Positions 40,022-50,400 of a stretch of 64,000 nt of DNA are shown in pieces (position 1 is the stretch's first letter; each line of letters opens with the position of its first letter). The notes beneath the pieces are model-generated. The model searched no databases. It saw nothing but the letters and a program-made list of their open reading frames with translations, and was not told the origin of the DNA. The stretch covers positions 1 to 64,000 of the forward strand of contig NZ_UUIS01000006.1 of assembly GCF_900589395.1 (NCBI RefSeq). Reading direction: 5' to 3'. This DNA comes from Pseudomonas viridiflava. GTDB lineage: Bacteria > Pseudomonadota > Gammaproteobacteria > Pseudomonadales > Pseudomonadaceae. The position numbers and the translations under genes are program-made.

Positions 40022-41017
40022 TCATTGAATGAGTTGTGCCAGGCGCTCGTCGAACCAGCTGACGAAGGCCGTGGACGGCTGGGCGTCCACGGCCAGGTAC
40101 CACCAGTCGCGGGTGGCAAAGGAGCGGCATTTCACCGCGTCCTTCTCGGTCATGATCAGCGGCAGCGCCGGCGTGAAATCCAGCGCCTGTGCGTCGAACA
40201 CGGCATGGTCGGCAAAGGCATGAGGTACAGGCCGCCAGTCTAGCCCTTCGAGGGTTGTGAAGAAACGTTGCGGGTTGCCAATGCCGGCCACGGCATGCAC
40301 GGCCTGCCCGGCTGGAAAGTGGTCCACGCCGACCCGTTGTCCGGTGTGCAGGTTGACCAAGGCTGAAGGCTGGAGGGTAAAGGCAAAGCCGTCCTGTCGA
40401 TCACTCGCGGCGCCGTTGTACAACAGCACATCGACGCTTTGCAGGCGCTCGACCGGCTCACGCAAGGGGCCGGCCGGCAGACAGCGACGGTTGCCCAGCC
40501 CGCGGGCGGCATCGATCAACACCAGCTCCAGGTCACGGGCCAGGCGGTAATGTTGCAGCCCGTCATCGGAAAGAATCAGGTCCAGCGGTTCAGCATCGAG
40601 CAGCGCCTGCACGGCACGCCCGCGATCCGGGTCGATCACCAGCGGCACACCGGTGCGCTGCACGATCAGCAGGGGCTCGTCGCCGGCCTCGCTTGCGCGC
40701 TGGTCAGCGCGTACCCGCCACGGCAGACTTGCAGGCCTGGCGCCATAGCCACGACTGACGACCCCGACCTTCAGGCCGCGGCGGCGGCAATGCTCGATCA
40801 GCCACAGGATCATCGGTGTCTTGCCAGTGCCGCCCACCGTGATGTTGCCCACCACGATGACCGGCACCGTGGCCTTGTAGATCGTGCCTTGGCCGGCCAG
40901 GAATCGCGCCCGCTTGCGATTGACCACAAGGCGGTACAGGCTTTCCAGCGGCCGCAACAGCGCCAGGGCCGGATGGCCTCGATACCAGGCCGCAAGCAGA
41001 CGGTCGGAAAGCGCCAT
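40022..41017 (-). CDS. lpxK: Tetraacyldisaccharide 4'-kinase
   Basis: A 331-residue inner-membrane-associated kinase that adds the 4'-phosphate to the lipid A precursor. The N-terminal part has an amphipathic/hydrophobic stretch and the P-loop [18 protein letters not shown] and [11 protein letters not shown] follow. The ATG at 41017 shares one base with the exbD stop (TGATG). The LpxK-KdsB pairing in one operon joins two steps of the lipid A-KDO pathway. Confidence 0.96.
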   Translation of the reverse strand: MALSDRLLAAWYRGHPALALLRPLESLYRLVVNRKRARFLAGQGTIYKATVPVIVVGNITVGGTGKTPMILWLIEHCRRRGLKVGVVSRGYGARPASLPWRVRADQRASEAGDEPLLIVQRTGVPLVIDPDRGRAVQALLDAEPLDLILSDDGLQHYRLARDLELVLIDAARGLGNRRCLPAGPLREPVERLQSVDVLLYNGAASDRQDGFAFTLQPSALVNLHTGQRVGVDHFPAGQAVHAVAGIGNPQRFFTTLEGLDWRPVPHAFADHAVFDAQALDFTPALPLIMTEKDAVKCRSFATRDWWYLAVDAQPSTAFVSWFDERLAQLIQ

Positions 41018-41448
41018 CAGTTGTCCTGGGCGGCCTGGACAGTGGTCATGCGCAGATGACTGAAACCCAGTTTGCCGGCCGCGTCCATGGCCGTGACCAC
41101 CGCCTGGTGCGGGGTCTTGCCGTCGGCGCTGATCGACAGCGGCAGGCTGGTGTCGCCACCCGACTCGCTTTGCAAGGCGTCGATCAGGCTGGCCAGGTCG
41201 TTGCTGGGCAACAGCCGGTTGTTCACCGAGAAGATGCCATCGGCATTGATCGCGATGTCCACCTGCTTGCTGGCGGCGTCATCGTTCGAAGCCCCGGTCA
41301 CCGCCTGCGGCAGGTCGACACGCAGCTGCGTTTCACGGGTAAACGTGGTGGTCAGAATGAAGAACAGCAGCAGGATGAACACCACATCGATCAAGGCCAC
41401 CAGGTTGATGTCGATGATGTCGTGCTGCTTGCGGCGACGGAACTTCAC
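41017..41448 (-). CDS. exbD: ExbD/TolR family protein
   Basis: A 143-residue bitopic inner-membrane protein. One helix near the N-terminus ([22 protein letters not shown]) carries the channel aspartate in LIDVVF; the rest is a periplasmic domain. The start is a GTG at 41448 (MKFRRRKQ) that overlaps the exbB stop (GTGA); the longer frame is an exbB shadow. With ExbB it forms a proton-driven motor. No tonB gene is nearby, so the partner here is open. Confidence 0.92.
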   Translation of the reverse strand: MKFRRRKQHDIIDINLVALIDVVFILLLFFILTTTFTRETQLRVDLPQAVTGASNDDAASKQVDIAINADGIFSVNNRLLPSNDLASLIDALQSESGGDTSLPLSISADGKTPHQAVVTAMDAAGKLGFSHLRMTTVQAAQDN

Positions 41449-42119
41449 TTTTTCTTGCCCCCGGTCCTGGCCAGGGACTTGAGATCGACAGGTGCGTCGA
41501 CCAGGTCCACTTCGCGGTCGCCCTGCACCACCTCGACCAGGCGAATGGCCTGCTGCTCCATGCCGACGACCAGTTCGTCGACCCGGCCTTGCAGGAAGCG
41601 ATGAAAGAAGATCGTCGGGATAGCCACCATCAGGCCCGAGGCCGTACACACCAGCGCCTTGGAAATACCGCCCGCCAGCACCACGGCGTTGCCGGCAGTG
41701 CCGGTGGCGTTGAACGAGGCGAAAATGTCGATCATGCCCAGCACCGTGCCCAACAGGCCCAGCAGCGGCGCCATTGCACCGATCGAACCCAGGGCGCTGA
41801 GGTAGCGCTCCAGTTCGTGGATGACGCGTGCGGCGGCCTCTTCGATGCTCTCCTTCATGATCTCGCGACCGTGCTTGGAGTTGGCCAGGCCGGCGGCCAG
41901 GATTTCACCCAGCGGGGAGTCGGCACGCAGCTGCTTGAGCTTCTCGCCGTCGAGCTTGTTTTCCTGGATCCACTGCCAGACCTGCCCCAGCAGGTGCGGC
42001 GGTGTGATACGGCTGCTGCGCAGCGTCCAGAGGCGTTCAATGATGATGCCGGCGGCGACGATCGAACTCACAATGATCGGTAGCATCATCCAGCCACCGG
42101 ATTTGACCAGTTCCCACAC
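41445..42119 (-). CDS. exbB: ExbB/TolQ family proton channel
   Basis: A 224-residue inner-membrane protein with three hydrophobic segments: MMLPIIVSSIVAAGIIIERLW, a pair around LSALGSIGAMAPLLGLLGTVLGMIDIF, and VVLAGGISKALVCTASGLMVAIPTIFF. The start is a GTG at 42119 with a GGGGAGA site; the longer frame has no family support. The lpxK/exbBD/comEC order is conserved in Pseudomonas, where this pair is usually annotated ExbB/ExbD (or TolQ/R-like). Confidence 0.92.
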   Translation of the reverse strand: MWELVKSGGWMMLPIIVSSIVAAGIIIERLWTLRSSRITPPHLLGQVWQWIQENKLDGEKLKQLRADSPLGEILAAGLANSKHGREIMKESIEEAAARVIHELERYLSALGSIGAMAPLLGLLGTVLGMIDIFASFNATGTAGNAVVLAGGISKALVCTASGLMVAIPTIFFHRFLQGRVDELVVGMEQQAIRLVEVVQGDREVDLVDAPVDLKSLARTGGKKK

Positions 42120-42181
42120 AGTGCCGTCTCCCCTGAAAAATTGGCGCCACTCTAACACGACCGATGTTCGGTATCGACGCA

Positions 42182-44398
42182 TCAATCTCGCCAGAAACGC
42201 CGCTGCGCCCGTGCCGCCACCGGCTGGCCGAAGGCGCCGAGGCGCAAACCGATCGCGCCCGCCTCGGCGCTGTCGTGAACGTCGATGCCCAAGGCCTTGT
42301 AGCGGGCCAGCACCACCGGGTGCGGGTGATTGAAGGTGTTATGTCGCCCGCGGGAGATCAGCACGCCTTGAGGCGCCACGCGTTCCAGCAGGCGCCGGGA
42401 AGATGACGTGCGGCTGCCATGGTGCGGCGCCTGCAACCAATCGGCCTGCACCTTGAAATCCGAGGCCAGCAACGCACGCTCGGCTCCGGCTTCGATGTCT
42501 CCGGTCAACAGCAGGCGTTCGCCATTGGCCTCGACACTCAACACGCATGAAGACTCGTTGCTGCTGCCGGCCTGCTCCCAGCGCCAGGTGGCGAAATTTA
42601 CGCCATTCCACTGCCAATGCTCGCCGTTGCGACACGGTCGGGCCGCCAGCAAGACGGGCAGGGCCTCAGCCTCACCGCTCACCACAGCCATCACCGGCAG
42701 GCCGCGCTGCACGGCCAGGGCACCGCCGGCATGATCGGCATGTGCATGGCTGATCAGCATCATGTCCAGCCGGCGCACCCCGGCCTTGCGCAGCACAGGC
42801 AAGACCACGCGCTCACCGAGATCGCCCCCTGCCGTGGCGGGGCCGGCGTCATACAGCAGCGCGTGGTCACGGGTGCGCAGCAGGATCGCCAGGCCCTGGC
42901 CGACATCCAGCTGCAGCACTTCAACCTGCCCGGGCGCCATCCTGTCTGCCGGCGCCCACACGCACAGCAACAGCAAAGGCCAGCCCAGCGGACGCATCGG
43001 CAGACCGGCCGGCAGCAGCAACAACAGCGCACCGATCAGGCTCAGCACCCAGGCCCATACGGGCAGTGCCGCCGGCACCCAGGCCGGTGCTACTCCGGCC
43101 AGCCAGCCCAGCGCTTCGAATAACATGTGCAAGGCACCGCCGGCGAGCCATAACAACGCCTCCCCCACTCCCGGTATCGGTAACAGCACGGTGCCCAGCA
43201 ACGCCAGCGGCAAGACAACCAGGCTCACCCACGGCACCGCCAGCAGGTTAGCGAACGGTGCACTGAGACTGACCGGCAGGTTCAACGCCAGCAACACAGG
43301 CAACAGCCCGATAGCGATCAACCACTGTGCCCGGGTCCAGGCCTGCCACCAGCGCCAGGCCCCCAGACGTGCGCCGAAGCTCAGCATCAATACGCCCACC
43401 GCCGCAAACGACAGCCAGAACCCCGGTTGCAGGCTGGCCAGCGGTTCGAATAACAGCACCAGATTGAGCGACACCAGCCAGGGCCAGAGCAGCCCCAGGT
43501 GTCGAAAGCGCAAGCGCCATAGCAGCACCATGGCCACCATTGCGCAGGCCCGCCGCACCGGCACCTCGAAACCCGCCAGCAGCCCATACCCCAAGGCAGC
43601 AGCAAAAGCCAGGCCACACGCCCAGGGCAGCCATGGCCAGGCGCGCGGCCACAGTCCCCAACGGGCCAGGGCCGCTATCAGGAAATACACCGCGCCGGCC
43701 AGCAACCCCACATGCTGGCCCGAGATCACCAGCAGATGCACCGTGCCGGTTTCCTGCAACACCTGCCAGTCATCACTGCCCAACCCGGCGCCATCGCCCA
43801 GCACCAGGGCGGCCAGCGCGCCCTCGCGGCCCTGCGCATCGACCGCCAGCAGACGCTGGCGGATGGCTTCGCGCCAGGCGCCCTGCCCTGGCGCCAGTCG
43901 CTGGCCATCGACCACCGAGCCACTGGCGCCGATGCGCCGGGCCAGCAGCCAGGCCGGGTAATCAAATGTACCGGGATTGACCAGCCCGTCGGGACGTCGC
44001 AGCTTGACCGCCAGCCGCCAGCGCTCGCCGCTGCGCACCGGCGGCCCGCCCTGCCAAGCCACCCGGATCCGCTGCGGCAACCGGGCGCGGCGCGACTGAG
44101 GCTGGGTGAGTTCGAAACGGATGACGCCCTCGCTGGCGCTCGGCAATCCGCTCACGCTCCCCTGCACCCAGAGCGTCTGGCCATCGAGCCTTGGCAACAA
44201 TCGATCATCCAGCGCCCATTGCGCTGACAGGCAGGCCCAGCTCAAGCCCAACAGCCACAGCGCCAGCGGGTAGGTGCGGTACGGCAACAGCATCAAGGCC
44301 AATACCGGCATCAGCAGCAACAGCCAGCCCGGCGGCAGTACCGGCAAGAAACGCAGGGTCAACAGACCCAGTGCAAACGCGACCATCCCTGTGCGCAT
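42182..44398 (-). CDS. comEC: ComEC/Rec2 family DNA-uptake channel protein
   Basis: A 738-residue polytopic membrane protein. An N-terminal region with several hydrophobic helices (LLTLRFLPVLPPGWLLLLMP and on) carries a DUF4131-like OB fold, the central competence domain has the ISGQHVGLLAG stretch and about seven further helices, and the C-terminal metallo-beta-lactamase-like domain has ISHAHADHAGG. It is proposed to pass one DNA strand across the inner membrane in natural transformation. The start at 44398 is preferred because a GAGGGA site stands 5 bp upstream; the longer frame lacks family sequence. Confidence 0.93.
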   Translation of the reverse strand: MRTGMVAFALGLLTLRFLPVLPPGWLLLLMPVLALMLLPYRTYPLALWLLGLSWACLSAQWALDDRLLPRLDGQTLWVQGSVSGLPSASEGVIRFELTQPQSRRARLPQRIRVAWQGGPPVRSGERWRLAVKLRRPDGLVNPGTFDYPAWLLARRIGASGSVVDGQRLAPGQGAWREAIRQRLLAVDAQGREGALAALVLGDGAGLGSDDWQVLQETGTVHLLVISGQHVGLLAGAVYFLIAALARWGLWPRAWPWLPWACGLAFAAALGYGLLAGFEVPVRRACAMVAMVLLWRLRFRHLGLLWPWLVSLNLVLLFEPLASLQPGFWLSFAAVGVLMLSFGARLGAWRWWQAWTRAQWLIAIGLLPVLLALNLPVSLSAPFANLLAVPWVSLVVLPLALLGTVLLPIPGVGEALLWLAGGALHMLFEALGWLAGVAPAWVPAALPVWAWVLSLIGALLLLLPAGLPMRPLGWPLLLLCVWAPADRMAPGQVEVLQLDVGQGLAILLRTRDHALLYDAGPATAGGDLGERVVLPVLRKAGVRRLDMMLISHAHADHAGGALAVQRGLPVMAVVSGEAEALPVLLAARPCRNGEHWQWNGVNFATWRWEQAGSSNESSCVLSVEANGERLLLTGDIEAGAERALLASDFKVQADWLQAPHHGSRTSSSRRLLERVAPQGVLISRGRHNTFNHPHPVVLARYKALGIDVHDSAEAGAIGLRLGAFGQPVAARAQRRFWRD

Positions 44399-44471
44399 GA
44401 CCATCCCTCGGCAGAAAGGCCCAAAGCATGGTCGCCAATCGCAGGCTGTACAGCCGCAGAGTGTTGCAGCG

Positions 44472-44501
44472 TTTAAGCAGTAAAAAACCTGCCGGTATAT
44501 A
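44472..44501 (+). promoter_or_regulatory. Candidate promoter of the vgrG effector operon
   Basis: In the 155-bp gap between divergent comEC and vgrG, -35 TTTAAG (44472-44477) and -10 TATATA (44496-44501) are 18 bp apart in an AT-rich stretch. Transcription would start about 45 bp before vgrG. Confidence 0.4.
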
Positions 44502-44553
44502 GCCGTTTTCTTACGCAACCTGTGGAAATGCCTGGCTTTTTCCTGAGCGCTTC

Positions 44554-46629
44554 ATGGCTAGCCTGCCAAGTCTTTTCGATGCCACGACGGCCAGGACTCT
44601 ACGCATGCTCGCCAATGACGGTCATTTCAGCCTGCACCTCGACAACGTCAACCATGATTTTCAAGTGCTGTCTTTCGACGGCGAAGAAGCGATCAGCCAG
44701 CCGTACCGGTTCAATGTCGAGCTGGTCAGCGAACACCCACAACTGGCGCTTGCCTCGCTGCTGCATCAAATGGCGTTCCTGGCGTTCGATCGCACCGGGG
44801 CGGGCATTCATGGCCAGATCCAGCGCATTGAGCAACACGACAGCGGCCAACGCCTGGCGCGTTACAGCCTGACCCTTGTGCCGCGGCTTGATTGCCTGCA
44901 GCACCGGATCAACCAGCGCATCTTCCAGAAAAAGTCAGTGCCGCAGATCATCGAGGCGATTCTCAACGAGCACGGGCTGTTCAGCGACACCTGCCAGTTC
45001 AGGCTCGCCGACAGTTACAGCGCCCGGGAATACTGCGTGCAATACGCTGAAAGCGACCTGCATTTCATCCAGCGCCTGTGCGAAGAAGAGGGCCTGCACT
45101 TTCACTTCCAGCACAGCCGCGAAGGCCACACCCTGATCGTTGCCGACCACCAGAGCATGTTCAGCCAGTTGGGCTTTGCACTTTCCTACCACCCACCCAG
45201 CGGCCAGCCAGCACAAGAACCGGTGATGCAGCACCTGAGCCTGCGCCTGCAGGCACGCACCGGCCGCACCACGCGCCGCGACTACGATTTCCAGAAGGCC
45301 AGCCGGCACCTGGAGTACGAGTCGCCCGCCGACCCGGACCTTGCCCAGCCTGACCTTGAAGACTATGCCTACCCCGGCGGCTTCGACGGACAAAAGCGCG
45401 GCAAGCCGCTGACCCGGCGGGCGCTGGAGCGACGACGCACCGACTACTGCCTGGCCGAAGGCGGCAGCGATCATGCGCAATTGCGCAGCGGCCACTTTGT
45501 GACGTTTGCCGATCACCCGCGCCAGGAGTGGAATACCAAGTGGCTGCTGAGCCGTGTCGAGCACCAGGGCAGACAACCTCAGGTGCTGGAAGAAAACGCT
45601 CTGGGCACTGACGACCGTGACGGTTTCAGCCAGGGCTACCGCAACCGTTTTACCGCCACGCCTTGGGACACCTTCTTTCGCCCGGCCCTGCGCCATCCCC
45701 GGCCACGCATACTCGGCAGCCAGACCGCCCGGGTGACCGGCCCGGCCGGTGAGGAGATTTACTGCGACGCGTACGGGCGGGTCAAGGTGCAGTTTCACTG
45801 GGACCGTCACGGCCAGTACAACGAAGCCAGCAGTTGCTGGTTGCGTGTGGCCTCCAACTGGGCAGGCAACGCCCATGGCAGCGTTTCCATCCCACGCGTG
45901 GGCATGGAAGTGCTGGTGACCTTTCTGGAGGGCGATCCCGACCAACCGGTGATCAGCGGTTGCCTGCCCAACAGCATCAACCCTGTGCCCTACCCGCTGC
46001 CGGCGCACAAGACCCGCAGCGTGTACCGTAGCCGCAGCACCCCCCAGGGCACCGGCTACAACGAACTGCATATCGAAGACCGCGCCGAACAGGAGCTGAT
46101 CTACCTGCATGCCCAGCGCGACCTGGAACAGAAGATCAACCACGACAGCCGCCTGGAGGTGGGCAAGGACCGGCAGGAAAGCATCAAGGGCAACAGCATC
46201 AGCCAGGTGGAAGGTGAAGCACAGTGCACTGTGACATCTGATCGAAAGACCCACCTCAAGGCCGACGATTACCTGCACATCGAGGGCAACAGCTACACCC
46301 GCACAGGCCAGGTGCTGGCCATCGAGGCCGGCCAGCAAGTGCACCTCAAGTCCGGCGCCAACCTGATCATTGATGCCGGGGCCAGCATCACGCTCAAGGC
46401 CGGAGGCCAGCACCTGCTGATCAGCGCCGCCGGCCTGTTCAGCAGCAGCCCGATCCTGCCCGGCGGCCCGGCACTGGCCGGCATGCCCGCGTTGTCGGCC
46501 CTGCCGCCTCCTGTGGCCGCGTTGCAGGCACTGACCCTCAATGTACAGCGACAGGCGTTTATCGATGCGGCCAACAGCGCAGCACCGGTGTGCGCCCTAT
46601 GCCAACAGCTCAAGGCGGCCACCGCATGA
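44554..46629 (+). CDS. vgrG: Type VI secretion spike protein VgrG
   Basis: A 691-residue VgrG (TssI), the trimeric spike tip of a T6SS. The gp27-like part begins with HFSLHLDNVNHDFQVLSFDGEE, with YCVQYAESDLHFIQRLCEEEG further on. The gp5-like OB fold has YCDAYGRVKVQFHWDRHG, SCWLRVASNWAGN and PRVGMEVLVTFLEGDPDQP. It continues into the beta-helical needle (KINHDSRLEVGKDRQ, HLKSGANLIIDAGASI) and ends in a short Ala/Pro tail with CALCQQLKAA rather than a fused enzymatic domain. The ATG at 44554 has no strong ribosome-binding site; an ATG at 44605 is an alternative. It heads a six-gene chain of ATGA overlaps. No other T6SS structural genes are in the window. Confidence 0.95.
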   Translation: MASLPSLFDATTARTLRMLANDGHFSLHLDNVNHDFQVLSFDGEEAISQPYRFNVELVSEHPQLALASLLHQMAFLAFDRTGAGIHGQIQRIEQHDSGQRLARYSLTLVPRLDCLQHRINQRIFQKKSVPQIIEAILNEHGLFSDTCQFRLADSYSAREYCVQYAESDLHFIQRLCEEEGLHFHFQHSREGHTLIVADHQSMFSQLGFALSYHPPSGQPAQEPVMQHLSLRLQARTGRTTRRDYDFQKASRHLEYESPADPDLAQPDLEDYAYPGGFDGQKRGKPLTRRALERRRTDYCLAEGGSDHAQLRSGHFVTFADHPRQEWNTKWLLSRVEHQGRQPQVLEENALGTDDRDGFSQGYRNRFTATPWDTFFRPALRHPRPRILGSQTARVTGPAGEEIYCDAYGRVKVQFHWDRHGQYNEASSCWLRVASNWAGNAHGSVSIPRVGMEVLVTFLEGDPDQPVISGCLPNSINPVPYPLPAHKTRSVYRSRSTPQGTGYNELHIEDRAEQELIYLHAQRDLEQKINHDSRLEVGKDRQESIKGNSISQVEGEAQCTVTSDRKTHLKADDYLHIEGNSYTRTGQVLAIEAGQQVHLKSGANLIIDAGASITLKAGGQHLLISAAGLFSSSPILPGGPALAGMPALSALPPPVAALQALTLNVQRQAFIDAANSAAPVCALCQQLKAATA

Positions 46630-47474
46630 GGCACGCCTATCTGCTGCTCGACAACGCCCTGATCGAGAATCTGCCCCGGCACCTGCTGAGCCTGGGCCAG
46701 TTCATGCCCTGCCACCCGCTTTACCTGACCACCGACTACGCCGAACTGGCCGATTGTGGACCGTTGCTGGTCCCGGTGGTGCCGGACAGTCCGCTGGCAC
46801 AGTTGTTCAATGCTAAGTGGCGCTTGCAGGCCGGTCTCTGGCTGGAAACCGAGGCGCCGGAACCGGTCTTGCTCGATCACTTGCGCAGCCTGGTGCATGT
46901 CAGCCTGGACGGTGATGTCACGACGTTCTTTCGTTATTACGACCCGCGCATCGCCCGCGTGTGGCTGCAAGACCTTGCGCCTGCCGAGCGCGGCCGGGTC
47001 ATGGGGCCCGTCCAGTCGATCCGACTGCCGGCCGAGGACGGCAGCGACCTGTTGATCAGCAACATCAACCCGGCGTCAGGGCAGCGCTATACAACTGTCC
47101 CCTGGCTACGCCTGAGCGCGACCCAGCTGGAACAGCTCAGCGAGGCCCGGTACCGGCAATTCGATCAGCACCTGATCGAGCACTGCCAGCGCTATTTTCC
47201 GCACGTTTTGCAGGGACTGGACCGCCCGGCGCAATACGCCTGGGCCAAGGCTTGCCAGGACAGCGCCAGACGCCATGGCTACAGCACGAAAAACGAGATC
47301 ACCCGCTGGGTCAGCCTGTACGCGCTTCTGGGCGCCAACTTTCCCGATGAACCAACGCATCAGCCCTATCGCCAGATTCTTCAAGCACAAGGCCGTTCTC
47401 CTGCGCAGCGCCTCGATGACTTGATCGACGAACTCACCCTGCAACGGGTCCGCAGCCTGGAGCCCCACGCATGA
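46626..47474 (+). CDS. DUF4123 protein (T6SS effector adaptor/chaperone)
   Basis: A 282-residue soluble protein with the DUF4123 layout: hydrophobic HAYLLLDNALIENL at the N-terminus, then the KWRLQAGLWLETEAPEP and FFRYYDPRIARVWL signatures. DUF4123 proteins (Tec/Tap type) bind a cargo effector and load it onto a partner VgrG. The ATG overlaps the vgrG stop by 4 nt, and the gene overlaps the effector by 4 nt, which fits a role linking VgrG and that toxin. The start at 46626 (MRHAYLLL) is taken; the longer frame is a vgrG shadow. Confidence 0.9.
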   Translation: MRHAYLLLDNALIENLPRHLLSLGQFMPCHPLYLTTDYAELADCGPLLVPVVPDSPLAQLFNAKWRLQAGLWLETEAPEPVLLDHLRSLVHVSLDGDVTTFFRYYDPRIARVWLQDLAPAERGRVMGPVQSIRLPAEDGSDLLISNINPASGQRYTTVPWLRLSATQLEQLSEARYRQFDQHLIEHCQRYFPHVLQGLDRPAQYAWAKACQDSARRHGYSTKNEITRWVSLYALLGANFPDEPTHQPYRQILQAQGRSPAQRLDDLIDELTLQRVRSLEPHA

Positions 47475-50400
47475 GCACCGACCCAAACGAAACCGCCCTG
47501 CTCAACCTGTGCAATGCCCAGCGCGCCGCCAAGGCACAGCCCCATGAAGACATCAGCAGCCCGGTGGCCGCCTGCCCGGCCAGGCAGGACACGATCTTCG
47601 TGGTGCCGGTGCGTTACGCCCTGGCCGAAAAAGCCGCCAGCCACCCAGGCTGCCAGCCCGGTGTCGAAACCAGGTCCCACGCCATGGCCGCCCGCCGGCT
47701 GCGCGCCGGCTACCTCTACCTGTGGCAGGGCAACGGCCCGCTGCAACGCTTTGGGGTGTGCCCGGAAGGCAGGCTGGACCCGGACCCTCTGGATGGCGAT
47801 GACACGCTGATCCAGTGCGGCACCCTGACCGGTCTTGCCCTGAACAAACACCAGCCGGCCTGGCTGATGTACACCGAATACCCCCTCGACCAGCAACGCT
47901 GCGCGGAACTTGCCCAACCGGCCACACGGCAAAGACGCATGCGCCTGATCGACCTGCCGCAGGTCGCCAATAACTTGCAGGCCGCCCATTGCCCGCCGCT
48001 GCGAGCCGCCGAGAAGGTCATGGCCGAACTGATGCCGGAAACCTTCAGCTGGGGGGCGGCCAGCGAACATCAACGCCGTGGCGAGGCCGAGCGCCGCAAG
48101 GCCCAACAACTGTACGACACGATGATCAAGCACCACACGGTTGAAACCGCCCGGGCCTACACCGCTGCCATGAACTGGATCAGCGCACGCGAGGAGCTCC
48201 TCGCCAGGTACCCCGACGCCGACAAAGACCGCCCTGCCCCCGGCCAGTGGAGCGCCCACCATTGGAATGCCCTGACCACCTACCATTGGCTGCGAGCGGC
48301 GAGGCAGGAAGCGCAAGGGCTGTGGGCAGTGCTCGCCTGCCTGGACGATGACCTGGGCGTGCTGCGCGACATCGATCACGAACAGGATCATCTGGAAATC
48401 AGCCACCAGCAGTGGATCGGTGACAACCAGATCCGCCTGACCGTGGGCGGGTTCGTTCGCAGCTTGCTGAGGGAAGACGGGACGGAGCTGGCAAACCTGC
48501 TCAATTACCGCTTCGCGCAGCAGAAGCCCAACATAACGCCTGAACAGGGTGAAACCTTGCTGGAGATCAGCCGCCAGCTGGAGCCGTTGCGTGCTGAAAA
48601 GGCCAGGATCATAAGGTCCGGCAGGCTGCGTACACAGGCCAACGCTCAAGCAAGACTGGCCGACATCGACGATGAAATCGAACACGTCAGAGCCCCTATG
48701 GGCTCGTCCTTGCCCAGGAAAATAGACAGGGACGATCTGGAAAGCGAAGTACGCCGTTATCGCCAGCAGAAAAAGCACAACAACAAGAATGGCATTCTCG
48801 ACGGAAAAATCGGTGAATACGTCGACCTGCCGACCATGGACCACTGGCTGGATGTAACGGCCCCCGACCATTACCGACACATAGAAGACCGCCAGCAACG
48901 GCTCTATGCCGACCGTGGTGTCTTCCTGCCCCGCCATGACAGCGGCACATGGTTCGTGAACTATGACGACGCCGGCTACCGCACCTGGCTGAATGGGCTG
49001 GCGGAAAGTTGCCTGACGGCACAATGCATACGCAGCCAGGGCGCCCAACAGTACGCCGACTATGTGCGCAGCAAGGACCCGGGTGCCTTGCGGCAGTTGT
49101 TCTTTTCCTGGAGCCCGAGCCTGGAAACGGCACTCAACAGCGAGACGCGCCTGGGCGAAATACTGGCGGCGCTCAGCGACGAAAACATCGCCAATACCAA
49201 AGCCTTGTTATCAAAAATCCTGGGGACCGAAGGCCAACCCGTGCTGGCCCATATGCAGGCCATGGCCAATAACAGCCAATGGACCGCCATGGTCAATCGA
49301 CTGGCCCCGGCCGTGTTGCAACTCAAGGGCGACAAGGTGGATCGCTTGAGCGGAACCTGGATAAGCCTGATGACCTTTACCCGCCTCAATTCACAACTGG
49401 GCTTTCGCTGGGCACAGCAACAGAACGTTCGGACACTGGAGGCCTTTGGTCAGAACGTCGATGAAGTACGGCGCTGGGCAGCCAGAACCGGTGCGGCTAT
49501 TGGCAAGGGGCGTGTGGCCGACATCGTCAATAGCCGTGCGGTGCAGGACAGCGGCGGGCTGACACCGTTGATCGTGTTGATATTGAATATATGGAATGCC
49601 AGTCGGTACTTAGGACAGGCCGGGGTTGTGGAGACGATGGATAAGCAGCGCTTTCATGACACCTTGTCGGCGACACTTTATACGGCAGCCGCGTTGGCGG
49701 CCGTGGTGGACAATAGAGTGCGCAAAGGCGCAGGTATAACACAATTCAATACACGGTCAGGCACACTACTCGTCCCGCCATTATTTATAGCCATCATTGG
49801 ATCGCTTTCAGCAGGTGCGGCCTATAGCGAGTTTCAATCTCTAGCATTCCAGATAGAAAGATCCCAAGACTTCGTCGATCCGTGGCTTGAATTTCGAAAG
49901 AATATCGTCGGCGCACAAACTGCTGTTTATGCTGCTCAAGCAATAGCCGGTACGTTTTATACGTTCGCCGCCTTCACAGGCCTCATGTCGGCAGGCGCTG
50001 CCCTTACCGGCCTTGGCATAGCGCTGGCGCCTATCATTTTGATTACTGCAATCCTGGGTGTGATTTACCTTGTGGCCTCGCTGTTTCAGCGCACGCCACT
50101 GCAGAATTTTTTATCCCACAGTTGCTGGTCACATGCCAAGGCCAAAATACCGGGACCTATCGATGGAAAAAGCCAACAAGAAGAGATGAATCATCTGTTG
50201 ACGCTTATTTATACCCCTCAGATCAGCCATGAACACAATTTCGATTATGCACTGACCGACAGCAGGGATGGCATGAAGCAGCACGCTTATATTTCAGGCT
50301 TGCGCATCGACCTGCCGGGTGCGACACCGGAAACCATGAAACTGCAAGTGGCATTGACCGGTGATCCCATCATTTACGACGCCTGGGTGGACAGTCGCGG

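Noticed and set aside
42182..44518. Longer comEC start at 44518
   Set aside because: The extra 40 residues are Cys-rich and not family-like; the ATG at 44398 has a GAGGGA site.
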